This document shows positions 24,760 through 36,956 of a stretch of DNA of 64,000 nt, in pieces (position 1 is the first letter of the stretch; each line of letters begins with the position of its first letter). The position numbers and the translations under genes are program-made. The DNA is from Yponomeuta sedellus. Taxonomy: Eukaryota > Arthropoda > Insecta > Lepidoptera > Yponomeutidae. The stretch covers positions 13,059,501 through 13,123,500 of the forward strand of contig OW203727.1 of the NCBI GenBank assembly GCA_934045075.1, written 5' to 3'. Under the pieces are notes generated by a model. That model had not been told where the DNA came from, made no database searches, and worked only from the letters and a program-made list of their open reading frames with translations.

Positions 24760-27278
24760 GTAGGTACTAACATAGTGTAAGCATATCAGTTTTTGTAAGT
24801 AACATTTATTTATTCTTGTATCTTTTTGTTTGTATGTGGATTTGTGGTAAAGTCTGAAATAAATGTTATTCTATATTATTATTATAAACAAGACCGTAAG
24901 CGTTCCTAACTTTTATAAATTCATCTAACCAGGACTTGTTTTGTTTCAATTGAGCAGGAACAATCTATGATCCGATTGTTAAACAGACTAGAGAGACTAG
25001 ACGTTATTGTATCGCCAGAGCTGCGGTTGGTTCGCTATAAGCCACCAGCGAAGCGTGCAGAAAAATGTCGACTGCAGACGACATGTAGAGTCCTCGAATA
25101 GTTTCTAGACCGTACCAAATAAGGCCGTTTTCGTTGCGGTTGTGTCACAGATACTGTTTTTGGAGTTAAAAATGTGTGTCGAGGGGGCACCGGCGCCGAC
25201 GAAGTGATACTAATAAATAGAGGCCGAGGAACGGCTTTGGCCATAAGGAAAGACGGTGGACTAAATCAATTTCACTGGTCAAATTAATCGGTTTACAAGT
25301 TGTCTTCCACGTACACATTTTAAATTGGAATAATGAACTCACTAAAGTGACAACCCGGATGAGTTTGAATGTTGAAACAGTGACCAACGGTGGATTGACG
25401 GTAGAAAAGCATTTACAGTTTGAGACGTATGAAGAAATGCTTAATATTAAACGATTTCTAATACTCTGTGACGACCTATAGTCACCGACATAGGAGACGT
25501 TCTTCTATCATCTATTAGATTTCTTTAACAGTGACAAAGTGTTGCGAAGCAGCGACACGCGGCCCGCGGTTCCGTTATGTTACTGTTCGGTTAATACGCA
25601 GGCACCTGGACTTTACTTTACCGTAACACTAAAGGTAACGAAACAATTCACGGCTTTAACAATGAAGGACGGTTTAACTATCCTTTTAACTTTTCTTGTG
25701 TTCTGTTTGAAATGCACCTAGCCCACAGTCGACTCGGCAGGTGACCACTTTGGTTACAGTCGCCCGAAAAATAACGTATTCTTTGGCCTTGCCTCTTGTC
25801 CCGGGCGACTTCTCCGGGGGTATCAATCCCCGGGACATTATACCATCTTGGCTTTCATTCTCTGGGTAGGGGGAGCTCCGAGCTGTTGGAGTCTGACAGC
25901 TCGAGGAGCTCCCAAACCTATGTATGTAAATACTTTTGATTTGCTGTGGCCTGTTTAGGCGATGTTTGGGGGCTAGGCGAGAAAGCATGGGGCGCTTTTA
26001 AACCAAAAGTCTGCCGGGAATGTATTAATTAGATTGTTAATCTGCGTAGAAATCTTTCGAGCACATTATTATGTTTTGGAAGTTTTCCGGCTGTGGCAAT
26101 ATTTTATAGGCGTACATCACTACCCATACCACATCGCAAGGCTAGGCGTAATTATCTGATAAAATAATCTGTCGGGTTATACCGGGTCTGAATCTCAGAA
26201 TTTGTAGTCGGCTTAGTGCTAAACAATAAATTGATGTACAAAAGAGAACAAAGACTTAGCTGGTTCAATACCTAGTCGTTTAAAGTTTGATCCGACATAG
26301 ATTAACAAAAGTACAGTACTTTGTATAGGCGTTTTAACAAACCGTAAAAACATTCTCTTAATTACACTTTAATTGCACGTCGTCGGAGGACTCGAAAAAA
26401 AGGCTACATTATAGGTAATATGCACCTCACGCGGCAACCCGAAGCAAAGCTGACAACTCTTATCACACGTGTCATAAGTGCGTAAATCGAAGAATTATAC
26501 ATAGATCAATACATAGCTACGTCTTTGTGTTTTTGAAGCTAACGTAGTAGCATCTAAACGATGAGCAAATGTACGTCCTACTTCATATTTTATTTAATAA
26601 TTCGCAAGGGACAGGATCAAAGTACGTCCTTGAATAAGGAAAAAATCTTTTATAAATTGGAAGTCGCGTCTTGGACTCCAACGACCGTAAAACAAATCCT
26701 ACATCAGATGAGTACCTATAAGACTTCAAGAAGGTAGTTGAGCTCAGAGTTAATTCTATTGTCATTTATGTTACCGCGCATTTTGAGCTGGTGATATAAA
26801 TTGGGTGGAGATAGTAGAAGTTTTGCCGGAGCCCAGAAACTACCTCTGGGGCAACCCAGCACCCCACACGCGAGAGGTGACATCCATGAGCAAATTCCAG
26901 TGTAGACTTCAGAAGAGTTTAACCAAATAGCTCAAGGTCGCATGCCAACGTGATGTATGAATAACAACTTTAAAAAAATATATGTCTGTTTTCATTTGGT
27001 GCATAATATTGGCAAATGGAGATAAAACTTTTTCCGAAGTGAATACAATATTTGAAATTCCGGAGTAATGGCACACACGTAATGTAGGTAGAGCCAGTAA
27101 TGTGCAACCAATTAAACAGTGAATATTGATTCTATCGATTTTAGTTTATTTTATTAAGGACCACCAACAAGAGTTGCACAAAAATTACATAGTATAAAAA
27201 AATAAGTTCTAAAAAGCCAAAGATGTATATTGTACACAAAAATATGTAATAATTTAAATAGCTTTTTACATTATTTGA
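24760..27278. other. No gene recognised
   Basis: Contains a GC-rich repeat-like block at 25735-25990 (separate entry). Elsewhere open frames on either strand are short and unlike known proteins. Confidence 0.55.
25735..25990. repeat. GC-rich repeat-like block with a strong hairpin
   Basis: The phrase 'cttctccgggggtatcaatc' and the balanced 'gggagctccgagctgt' / 'acagctcgaggagctccc' pair (25871-25886 and 25896-25913; 9-base loop, 2-base bulge) differ in composition from the flanks. A 100-codon minus-strand open frame through it has no recognisable domain. Probably the end of a retroelement; class unknown. Confidence 0.4.
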
Positions 27279-27487
27279 GGGCCGCGTGGTCTAGCGGTAT
27301 CACGTCTGATTACGATTCCAGAGGTTGTCAGTTCGATTACCAATGGGGGCCGCCGTACATTTCTACATAGCATCAGGCTGGGTGTACGAATTCCCATGCT
27401 TGTGATGTCTTTGCCTGATAACCATAGCACAGGTTTTAGTTTGGGACCAGGACAAGTGATTGTGTTGTGTAGAAGTTAATTATTATG
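27279..27487 (+). repeat. tRNA-derived SINE, full-length-like copy
   Basis: The head has gccgcgtggtctagcggtat (A-box region) and tcagttcgattaccaatggg (B-box region). The body reads 'tgatgtctttgcctgataac', 'catagcacagg', 'gtttgggaccaggacaagtg' and ends 'attgtgttgtg'. The same body recurs at 30200-30340, 56222-56325 (reverse) and 63340-63400. Bases 27488-28117 to its right hold no recognised gene. Confidence 0.8.
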
Positions 27488-28117
27488 CCGACCCATATAC
27501 TTAGACGGATTGTTGGCTGTGCATTATTAAGTAGAATTTCGAATTCACTTCAAAGGTTTCATGGTGTTGTGATTGCGTGCGGATTATGCAATATAAATGA
27601 TACCTAATACAATACCCTGAATAAGCTCTACTGGAAATAGACAATATAGTCAAAGGAAACAAACGAACAATGTAGTAATTGGTTCCAGTGCCAGTGCCAC
27701 TGTTAAACAGCCTACTACAGTCATAATTGTTCTATTTGTTATCTCAATGGCAATACACTCTTGCTTGGAAATTATGTTAATCACTGAATAAGTAACAATA
27801 TTATGGATGGGGAACAATTTCATTCACTCTATGCTACATGCAGATCAAAAGCCAACTGATCAAAAACCACTTCATAGTTACTAGTCCAACCGCGATTATT
27901 TATAAGGTCTAAGTACCTTAATTTTTAACGATTCGGCAATGTTGCAATTTTCGTGGTCTTGAGTAGACTGAAGTGGTAAGTATATATAATGTTTGTATGA
28001 GCATCGCGAGTCCTTAAGAAATACTAAAACCACTCCCCTGGCTCATTATCCATTTTAGGCTAGAAGAGGAAGATATTATGTTGAAAAAAATCTCGCCAAC
28101 TATTGATATCAACCCTT

Positions 28118-29290
28118 CATATTATTATGTCCTCACTGCTGGGGCACGGGTCTCTTCCAGCATCGCAGGAAGGTTAGGCCATAGTCCACCACGGGAGCCG
28201 AGTCCGGGTTGGTGGAGGATTGTAAGACAGTGGGGTGCGATGCCAGATTACCTTCCCGTGTGCCCTTCCGCTTCCGTTCCTACTGATTCATTTTTGAACC
28301 AGTAGGAAGGGTAAGTGGCAAGGGCCGGTGCACCCTGGGCGCTGGTCAGTAACTTCTCTTTATGGGATCTTGCTGGCCAGCGGCGAAAAATCTGGCGGGA
28401 GGGGTCGCGTGGGCCCTGTTTCACTTTGTGGAGCGGGACCCAGGCGACCAACCGAATGAAGGACCGACTGGGGGGGGCGCCGCTGCACGGAAGCGCGCGC
28501 GCCTCGTACCAGTCGGACCAGAGTGGCCGCCGGGACGCGGAGGGTCGGGGGACTCTCCGCGTCCATCACGGCGGGCCGGAAGGCGCCCTTGCGTGTTCCG
28601 AGGGTGCCTTCTGGCACGGAGGGGGCCCGCGCGGTCGCTCACCGCCTTCTCTGCTTTCAGAGAAGTGCTGGTGGGCGACGTGACGGGCCTCACGTGTGGG
28701 GCGTGTGGGGACCGGGCCTTGGGCCCCCACGCGCCTCAACGAGGAGGTGCGCCGCCCTCCCCGTCTCATCGACCGGGTTGCGATGGGATGGAGGGGGCGG
28801 CGCGTTGGGGCGTATGGGGGCCAAGATCATACGCACTTGGCCCCTATGCGCTCCAACGAAGAGATGCGGCGTTTTCTAGCCCCGTCGTCGAGCACCGACG
28901 GGGCAGAAGCGCCGCCGAAGGAGTGCCCGAAAGGGCGCCCGCAGACGGGGTCGCGGAAGTGTGCGCAAGCGTTCCCGTGGCCCCGTCCTTTGCGGTGCGG
29001 AGGAACACCCCAGGAGTTTTAGTCGGTATACCGCCCTTTTCAGGGCGGGGAGTCCGACATAACCACTGTGCTCCCCCGAGCCGGTGGTACCCGTAATTGG
29101 GGTTTCTCCTGGGTGAAAAAAAAAAAAAAAAGGATTGTAAGACAGTGGCGGGCCTTACTGTGAGAAGTTATCAAACCGCCCATAAAGCCTCTGACATGGT
29201 TTAAAGACAGCCGGCACCAACGGTTTAACGTGCCTTGTGAAGCACATTGTATGGGGGTAAATGTCACCAGCAGCGACAAGACTCTGCAGC
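28118..29290 (+). repeat. Interspersed repeat family A, third copy, split by an insertion
   Basis: The left part 28118-28233 ('ctgctggggcacgggtctct' ... 'ggattgtaagacagtgg') and right part 29132-29290 ('ggattgtaagacagtggcgg' ... 'ttaacgtgccttg') are contiguous in the other copies. The 898-bp retroelement at 28234-29131 separates them. Confidence 0.8.
28234..29131 (+). mobile_element. 5'-truncated GC-rich non-LTR retrotransposon with 17-bp target duplication
   Basis: Bounded by the identical 17-mer ggattgtaagacagtgg at 28217-28233 and 29132-29148, and ending in a poly(A) run of 16 or more. These are the marks of LINE insertion by target-primed reverse transcription, plus strand. The body is far more GC-rich than the surroundings. 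It contains an imperfect internal duplication (near 28700-28780 and 28805-28880) and a terminal hairpin 'ccgcccttttcagggcgg'. Long open frames on several frames reflect base composition. A TRAS/SART/R1-type origin is possible but not shown. Confidence 0.8.
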
Positions 29291-29300
29291 ACGGTCGCTG

Positions 29301-29410
29301 ATCAACCCCGATAGGGGGCGATATGATAGCGCCATCTTGCCATATGTAACGAGTAAGAGCGAAGCTGCGCGACGTTTTATCGCGTTGTCGCGCTCGATAC
29401 AGTGGTCGTG
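29301..29410 (+). repeat. Repeat family D, plus copy
   Basis: Contains 'gggcgatatgatagcgccat' followed after about 70 bases by 'gtcgcgctcgatacagtg'. An inverted copy lies at 30893-31010. Non-coding. Confidence 0.55.
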
Positions 29411-29936
29411 CCATTATCATTGAACGTAAGTAGGGTCAAGCTCATAATAGGCTTATAGAAGAAGCGGTTGTCTAATTTAAGAACCAGCTACTCCATACTT
29501 TATTATTGAGTCTATGATTGCGAAAAAAATTCAGGATTTATGAACAACGTAGCTATCTATATTGAGACACAGTATATTGAGAGGTCAAGCTGTATGTACC
29601 TTTTGTACGAGCTAAGTATGAACAAATACATATTTTGTATCTACTTGATAATGAGCCTTTGTGTCTGACGCATAATACAAAGGGAGGGGGATTTATTGAT
29701 CGTATTTATCGTTCTTAGATGTATTTGTCTTTTAATAAACTTAACCCCTTCGTATCTCTGACGAGGTCCTTTGACCATGTCAGGCGGACATACTCGTATT
29801 CTAAGAACAATAAACTCATAACTTGGCCAACTTAGAGCTGGTCTGGCGCAAGTTTCATATCAAAACTGGCACGTCAAATTTTGTTTGCAATTGTTTGCCC
29901 GAGAACTAGACAAAGGATATTCACATTGGCGCTATT

Positions 29937-30360
29937 GGCCGAAGACCATCAGACGTATCACGCCTAAATACCATGCCGGAGGTCGTGGGTTCAATTCCCA
30001 CAAAGGCCGACCAGAATTTGTACCTACTAAGAGTACACATGTATACGGCGGGCCCCAGTTGGAGCCATTTTTGGACGCCGAAGACCATGAGACAGCGGAG
30101 ATGATCACGGCCTTGTTTGCCAAGCAGTATCACGACTGATTAACATGCCGGAGTTCATGGGTTTAATTCCCACTGAGGGCCCCCGGACATTACACGGACA
30201 GTACACGTGCCCTCAGTCCGGATGTATTTCCATGTTTGCGATGTCCTTGCCTGATGACCATAGACAGGATACCCCGTGTTATATGACACGGAGTGTCTTA
30301 GTTTGGGACCAGGACGAGTGATTGTTGTGTGTTAAGGATAATATTATTCCTTTTATTATG
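29937..30360 (+). repeat. Tandem tRNA-like heads plus SINE body
   Basis: Two head-like units, at 29937-30010 ('ccatgccggaggtcgtgggt', 'tcaattcccacaaaggccg') and 30100-30182 ('catgccggagttcatgggtt', 'taattcccactgagggcc'), are followed by a body ending 'gtttgggaccaggacgag', as in the SINE at 27279. The 84-codon open frame across the first unit is a by-product. Confidence 0.7.
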
Positions 30361-30892
30361 ATATTATAACGACAGCTCTGGCAGTGCAAATTTTATTGAT
30401 TTCTAAAACTTTTCCCAGCCAGGAGTAAACAAACGTTAAGATCGTCCCCCCAGTTAAATTTGAATTTCGTTCGGCGGAAAAGTAAACGCGGGACACTTTA
30501 ACGAAGGTTAGTGATACACCGTGATTAGTTTGATCGGTGAAGTTGAGCCTTAGGACCTTCGAAATCCGGTTAGAGACAAACCGCGTTTAAGTTGAAAGGT
30601 GTTTGCGCTTACGTCTTACGATAAGTCGGATCGTCGATTTGTGTATCTCTAATGGCCTTTAACTTGCAGATCGTATACAACGTTGCGAATTCGCAGCGGG
30701 CGCCTGGCAAGAGGGTCATCGACTTTATGATATTAGTGTCAACCACCTACACTACACCACACGGCACAAAAGCCACGACTTCTCGTGTGATTTTGAGCCA
30801 TAAAATAGTGGATAAGTTTGCTACTACAGGCAGATTCGAACCATTTTGTGTGATAGAGCTTTGCCCGGGGGGCACAACCATTGTATTTGTAC

Positions 30893-31010
30893 TGTGACTG
30901 TATCGAACGCGACCTTAATAAGACGACAAACCATCTCACTCGTACTCTTGACTAACACAGAGACACAGTAAGATGGCGCTATTATATCGCCCGCTATCGA
31001 GCTCGATACA
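30893..31010 (-). repeat. Repeat family D, inverted copy
   Basis: The reverse strand reads 'gggcgatataatagcgccat' then '...gtcgcgttcgatacagt', matching 29301-29410 over about 110 bases with scattered differences. Confidence 0.55.
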
Positions 31011-33097
31011 GTGCGCTTTTTTGATGCTATAAGCAATCCAGGTCTACAGTGCGCCCATCTAATCTATTATAAAACCAGTTTTTATTACTATACCTATTTA
31101 TCGTTGATCATTACCACATCGATCTTGGTCTGGGACTATTACGTACCTTTTAGGATTCCTTGCCCAGAGCTACCAATGGTATCCTATTGCTATTCATTTC
31201 GGATCTGTCCGTCCGATTTTTGGAAAGCTTTACACTTCAGCTACACTCTAGGCATTATTATTTTAACGGCTGCTCCCATTAGATACATTAGGTAGGTAGC
31301 CAAAGATGTTGTTTCTTGGGTAGCCCTCGAGTTAAGTGATCCGATGTCACAGAATGTCATAGTATTCCGTGATAGTCTACAGAAATGTAAATTAATGGTA
31401 ACAAAGCTAAATGGAGTGACTGTGTGCGAAATGTGACTCGATGGAAGCCTCGTGTGTACAATTCTTTTAACAAACTATTTTTATTTTGATTAAAAGATAC
31501 CTACCAACGCTCTAATGAAAGTTACGAATAATTAATTCCTTTGCTCCTTGAAGGTAGGTAAAGAACCTTGGCTACGAAAAAGGCAATCAATAAAAGTTTA
31601 TTTTTATTTGTGGTACTCACAATTAGCATTTCTTGATGACTCGCTATGCTCGTAGACATAGGTACCTATAAAACGGGTGTCGAAACGTCGGGAATTAATA
31701 ATAATAATTTATTTCCAAAACAAGTCAACAACTTAACAATAATAAAGTTAAATTAAAGTTTTAAGGTAACTATGTTTTACCTAATGAATAATCGCGATAA
31801 GACCCATTTAATATAAAAAGTAAGTACCTAGTAACAATTAAAAAAGATCTGCTACAAATAATAAAACCGTATTTGTTGCGGTTGAGATTGCACCAGGAAT
31901 GAAAGTTGAAATGCATAGTTTTATTATCACTTGCTACACTAGGAAAATTAAGAGTCAGCTGATGACGACTAGGTCCACTTAGATCTAACACCTAAATCTA
32001 AGGTTGCACCTATAAAACCAGAATTTAAGTCAAAATACATCATTTCATAGTCGTGGTGATTAGTGGTTATTAAGGCCACACTATTAACAAAAGATCGTGA
32101 AATAAAAACCGACTCCATTATTTCTGCGTCATTACTTAGTGGTCTTACAAAATTAAAAAAATTGAAATATTTAAGTATAAGATAAAAAGCTTTTATATTT
32201 AATAAGGTTTTGTGATTGTTTTAGCAAGTATATATCTAAGGGATCTAATAGCAAATGCTTATTTATGGCTACTGCAATTTTGTCGAAATGTTGGGAAGTA
32301 AGGTAGGTAATTAACTTTATCAAAAACTTTGTGACCCTTAAATGTATTTTAATTATACCTAGATAAGTATTACAAGTGCTCACCTTAATGTAGCATAATA
32401 ATATGTAAGGTAATGGCATGCAGATCGCAGTAACGCATGACTGTCTAGTTTCATTGACAACCAAACACACAACCTAATGCACACAATGTGTCTGTATGAA
32501 GGCATTTTTAAATGAGCCATTTTTACCCACAATAGCTAGTAGTTTAGAGCAATGATAGTGCCCTTGAAATTTAATGGCATGCAGTACCATAATATTATCA
32601 AACGCTGATGTAGAACATGCAAAAATGTTTGATCTCATTTGAGAAGCTGAAATCAATAAAAATAGTGATGACATATTTTTATATTGGTCTTATAAAAAAC
32701 ATTATTCCACGAGGACCGGAGCTAGGATTAAAGCCTGATTCCTGATTATCCTGAACTGACTTTCCAGAGTTCCTTGTTTAAACTGAATTTAACTCCGTCT
32801 AAACGGTGTTACTGGGTTTATTTGTTTCAAATTAATACCAGGTTCGAAACAAATTAATACCTACTTTTTATGAATATTACTGTACTCATTTTTCATTGTA
32901 TGTAAAATTCTAGTCACATGGTATGAAAATACACCATACAAAATAGACTTGACAGAATTTATCAATTTTTAGTTAACTCGTAAAGTAAATGTGTTTCTGG
33001 TCTATATCCTTATTAGACAACATTAAAAATTCAAAGGCTAAAACGAAATCTAATAGGGTTTTTTATTATAAAGTAGGTAAGTACTTAACTTCATTTT
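31011..33097. other. No gene recognised
   Basis: AT-rich. 31694-31715 ('aataataataatttatttcc') resembles the reversed tail of a LINE, so part of 31690-31990 may be a minus-strand LINE end. Open frames up to 99 codons show no known domain. Confidence 0.5.
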
Positions 33098-33627
33098 TAG
33101 GGTTCCGTACCTCAAAAGGAAAAAACGGAACCCTTATAAGATCACTTTGTTGTCCGTCTGTCCGTCTGTCCGTCCGTCCGTCTGTCAAGACCCTTTTTCT
33201 CAGGAACGCATGGAGGTATGAAGCTGAAATTTATATCAATTACTCAGGTCTACTGTCCCTTGAAGCTGTGAAAAAATCAAACTTCTAAGCCAACGCAATC
33301 AAAAGATACAGCCGTTTATGCCGCAAATTTTCGACACTTGCAAGGGAATCAAAACCTACAGGGTGCTTCCCGTGAACTCAGAATCTTGAAATTTGGTACG
33401 AAGCAACGTCTTATAGCATAGATAAAGGAAAAATTACGAAAACCATAAATTTTTAGTTACATCACATAATATATATTTTTTTAATAATTTTAAACTTACT
33501 ACCCATTTCCTCATAAACGCGTAGAGGTATTAAATTGAAATTCATACCAAATACTCAGGTCTATAATACAGGTTTGTACGGAACCCTCGGTGCGCGAGTC
33601 TGACTCGCACTTGGCCGGTTTTTTTCT
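33098..33627 (+). repeat. Lepidopteran dispersed repeat with (CCGTCTGT)n
   Basis: Starts ggttccgtacctcaaaagga, has a CCGT/CTGT tract at 33152-33186, then 'aaacctacagggtgcttccc', and ends cgcgagtctgactcgcacttggccggtttt (given here in part). This start-to-end layout is one of the commonest dispersed repeats in moth genomes. Non-coding despite a 99-codon frame. Bases 33628-34121 and 34180-34750 to its right hold no recognised exon. Confidence 0.85.
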
Positions 33628-34121
33628 CATTTTTTGAGACTTGTAGGATCTCAAAAATTTGTTTGTTTTTGTTCATGTTTGTTCTAAGTTTATAAATCTC
33701 TTATTCAGACATACATTGTCACTCTAATCAAATATTGAGGCAAGTTCCCCAATATTCATGATATTGTTATCATAAATTTATCTTTGTATCATCAGTTTAC
33801 TACTGACAAATTATTTTAGGTGAAGAATTGGACTCTCACATTTATATTGTATACAATAAGAGATGCTTGCCAGACTTGTCATCAATTGTGTATTATTATG
33901 CCAGATCAACTGAGCTAGATACTAAGTACTTTTGTGAATGAATAAAACAAATATTTGTTGCTGGTAATACTTTTATGACTTTATGCAAATAGTAGCAATA
34001 CTTCAAGCTACTGTAGAAAAAATTACCTGATATGTATTTTTCTTTCGATAATAACTCAAAAATATTTTCTGAACTATAGATGCTTAAGGTCCATAGTACT
34101 TATAAAGAAATTAGTTTTATA

Positions 34122-34179
34122 TGATATTTAATAACTTGAATTAAAAATTTAGATTTGGTATTCAAGTTATTAAATATCA
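34122..34179. repeat. 20-bp perfect hairpin
   Basis: tgatatttaataacttgaat at 34122-34141 is the exact reverse complement of 34160-34179; loop 18 bases. It lies in the first intron of the alpha-mannosidase gene. A small RNA hairpin or a MITE remnant are both possible. Confidence 0.6.
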
Positions 34180-34750
34180 ATTACCTACCTGCTTTAGCCA
34201 TTCTGAATTGTTCATGAAACAAAATATCTAGATGCCAACATTGTGAGGGCCACAATACTTTGCAAAGTAGATCACAAGTATTGATTGCAAGGTATTGAAG
34301 CCAACTACTTGAGGTGCTTCCCCTTCAAGGCTACAGCCAATGGCCAAGGTTGGCTCGGGTGTCAACCCTACCCCTAGTGAATGAAAGGCAACACATTCAA
34401 TGCAAAATTCAGCTAGAAAGGAATCAACAAGGAAACAAGTTAAATAGCCATTGGAATTAAGGAAACATTCGGAAGCCTTTTGAAAACATTTTAATTTTGT
34501 TTACCACCAATGATAACAAAGACATTTCTTTATCTCTGATGTAATGCTAACATAACACGTAACTTAGCTTGTGAAGATTTGTGATATTCAAGATTGTATT
34601 TAAAATTTCAACACACATCCTTATGAAGCTAGACTACATAACCATGCTACAATCATTCATCCACAGCTGGACATAGAGCTCTCCCAGTCGCCACTTCTGT
34701 TACCAACCTTATGGGTTCTGTTCTGAAACAAATCATAGCAAATTCCTTAC

Positions 34751-35356
34751 CTCTTTAACAGACTCCAGCTTCTGTTTGACGTCTGGATCAGCACCGGATT
34801 GCAGCGCCACAGCCACATATTTCTTTTCTGAGCCCTCCACTCGTGGCTCCGAAGGGGCCACACTCTTGCTCACAGCTTTAGGCGCTGGATTCTCCAGCAC
34901 ATCGACTGGGCCTTTACTGGGCTTTCCAGAAGATGACTGAGCCACTTCCCCATCAAACTGTGGTCTCTCCAGCACCTTCATACCCATCTCTTCGTCAATC
35001 TTAGCTTTTAACCGGTTCCTGTCCTCAATGACGTGAGGATCTTTACCGTTACCCCCATGGTGGTCGACCCCGATCACCGGGAAGTCTCCCACATCATTCT
35101 GCGCTAAGGGCGACGGCATTAGCAGTTCGGGCCCCGCTTTTTGGATTCGTTTGTACACATTATAAACACTATCGTTCACGCTACTGGTGCTTTTAAACTC
35201 TGGCAAGTAGAATAATGCTCCTAACCATACGATTCCAAAAGTCAAGAGTACGGAAACTATCAAGTATTTCTCTCGGAGGCGGAACGCGCGCCGGGAGATG
35301 GACGGTACGGGGACTCCGTTTACGAAGCGTTGGTAGGACGGCAGGATCCCCGTCAT
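34751..35356 (-). CDS. alpha-Man-Ia: Golgi alpha-1,2-mannosidase IA, first coding exon (partial gene)
   Basis: Encodes 202 residues of a class I alpha-1,2-mannosidase (GH47), the Golgi enzyme that trims Man9-Man5 N-glycans. Visible parts are an N-terminal cytoplasmic tail (YQRFVNGVPVPSISRR, a signature I recognise from the insect orthologue), a type II signal anchor at about residues 31-51 (YLIVSVLLTFGIVWLGALFY), and a Pro/Ser/Lys-rich stem. The ATG at 35354-35356 is the first in frame; the open frame upstream begins only with GTG. The exon ends GAG|GTAAGG, phase 0. No catalytic-domain exon is recognisable at 1-34750, so intron 1 likely exceeds 34 kb and the rest lies outside the window. The assignment rests on the N-terminus alone. 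Confidence 0.85.
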
Positions 35357-35470
35357 TTTAAAAGTAAACACAAATCCTACGGGCTAAAATAACAATACAC
35401 TTGTCACTTTCGCAGTCGACCCGTCACTGGTGGTCGCCATTAATAAACTGTCAAACGGAATGTCATCCAA
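35357..35470 (-). promoter_or_regulatory. Probable 5' UTR and promoter-proximal region of the alpha-mannosidase gene
   Basis: Immediately upstream of the start codon on the minus strand. It carries no in-frame ATG before the start and a mixed-composition stretch with 'gaccaccagtgacgggtcga'. No TATA box is obvious and the start site is not resolved. Bases 35471-35900 further upstream hold no recognised gene. Confidence 0.4.
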
Positions 35471-35904
35471 CGGTGGATGGACTTTTTTGCAGTGCTGCCA
35501 TAGTTAAAGTAAAATAATATTCTATATCTATGTAGATTACGTTAAATAATACTTGAGTGGAAGATTACGCTAAAAGAATATTTACTATCAATTTTAATTT
35601 ATAAGTAGACTATCTTCGTTGCAAATAAACCTTGCTGTTTACGCAGTGATGTGATTTTATATTCTACCCTATAAGCTGCAAACACGTCATCAGTAGTTTT
35701 GGCAACACTTTAATAGCACTTTACCGCCACCTACTTTGAATTTGGTAAAACATTTTGGTTCAGATTTCTTGCAATAGATGGCAGGAAAAAGTTGTTTTAT
35801 TTTCTTGTCTTATAGCATTCTTATAGTGAAGGATGTTGCAAAATGTTATTACATTACACCAATAGGTGGCAGTGTTATGAAAAGTTGTAGCTTTGCAGAG
35901 CAAA

Positions 35905-36956
35905 TAGGTAGGTACTATTTGCAGATGACACGTCACTTATTTTCAAAATTAAGAGACAAGAAGATGACCTTGACAATACTAATGCTGCTCTCTCTCAGGT
36001 ACTAAACTGGTTTACGTCTAATAACTTATTGTTAAATTCAAAAAAGACAAAATGTATAAAGTTCACTCTACCAAATGTCAAAGTAGTTGACAGCAAAGTT
36101 ATATTGGGAAGGGACAAACTAGACCTTGTCGAAGATACTGTATTTTTAGGTATCACAATTGATGCAAAGCTTCAATGGGGTCCTCATATAGAAAAATTGG
36201 CAAATAGGCTTAGCTCTGCAGCATATGCTGTTAAAAGAATTAGGGAACTAACTGACGTCGCAACTGCCAGGCTCGTTTATTTTAGTTACTTCCATAGTAT
36301 CATGTCCTACGGCATACTACTGTGGGGACGGGCAGCGGACATTGAGACCATCTTCGTCTTGCAGAAAAGAGCGATCAGATTCATCTATAAGCTAGGCAGT
36401 AGAGACTCGTTAAGAGAATTCTTTAAAGAAACAAACATCCTGACAGTTGCCAGTCAGTATATCTATGAAAATATTATGTATGTCAGGAAAAATATTAGCA
36501 ACTTTAAAACTGCAGGTAGCCAACATAATGTAAATACTAGAAATAAACATAAACTTTTGATCCCAAGATTTAGGCTGGCAAAAGTTAATACATCCTTCAT
36601 GGGGCATTGTATACGCTTCTACAATAAAATCCCTGAAGATATATTAAGTTTGACTGAAGCGCGGTTCAAAAAATGTGTAAAGTACACTTTGTGCCAAAAG
36701 AGCTACTATAATATTAAGGATTATTTAGATGACAATGATGTCTGGAATTCAAGCATGTAAAATTCACGAGTTTTGTAGTATCTGTGTAAATTCTGTTAAT
36801 TAAGGAATTTGAAAAGACTAAGTTTGGAGTTTTTTTGTCCATTTTTTCTCCAAAATGATCCAGATTTTGAAATGGACACCTAGTTTAACTTGTAACGTTC
36901 ATTAAGCCGCAGTATCTGCGCTACTTTGAATAAAACCTTTTCATTTCATTTCATTA
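35905..36956 (+). mobile_element. 5'-truncated Jockey/CR1-type LINE
   Basis: Begins just before the RT catalytic box and keeps the 3' end of ORF2 (open from about 35915 to the TAA at 36758-36760) plus a 3' UTR ending in (CATTT)n at about 36938-36953. It is not the same element as the LINE at 12776: the protein is clearly different though alignable in layout. Confidence 0.8.
35915..36760 (+). pseudogene. LINE reverse transcriptase, C-terminal part only
   Basis: Reads LFADDTSLIFKIKRQEDDL (catalytic FADD) on to FTSNNLLLNSKKTKC, then FLGITIDAKLQWGPHIEKLA, SYGILLWGRA and LQKRAIRFIYKLGSRDS, the usual thumb and post-RT order. 281 codons remain of a normal ORF2 of about 900-1000, so endonuclease and fingers are missing. 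No stops interrupt the remaining part, implying fairly recent insertion. Confidence 0.85.

Noticed and set aside
28362..29096. 244-codon plus-strand open frame and several overlapping long frames
   Set aside because: All frames are long here because the retroelement fragment is GC-rich; composition is Arg/Gly/Pro/Ala without domains.
29885..30139. 84-codon open frame
   Set aside because: Runs through tRNA-like SINE heads; the protein-like look is accidental.
33098..33288. 99-codon open frame continuing into a Ser/Val/Arg/Pro-rich stretch
   Set aside because: The stretch is the translated CCGT/CTGT microsatellite of a known dispersed repeat.
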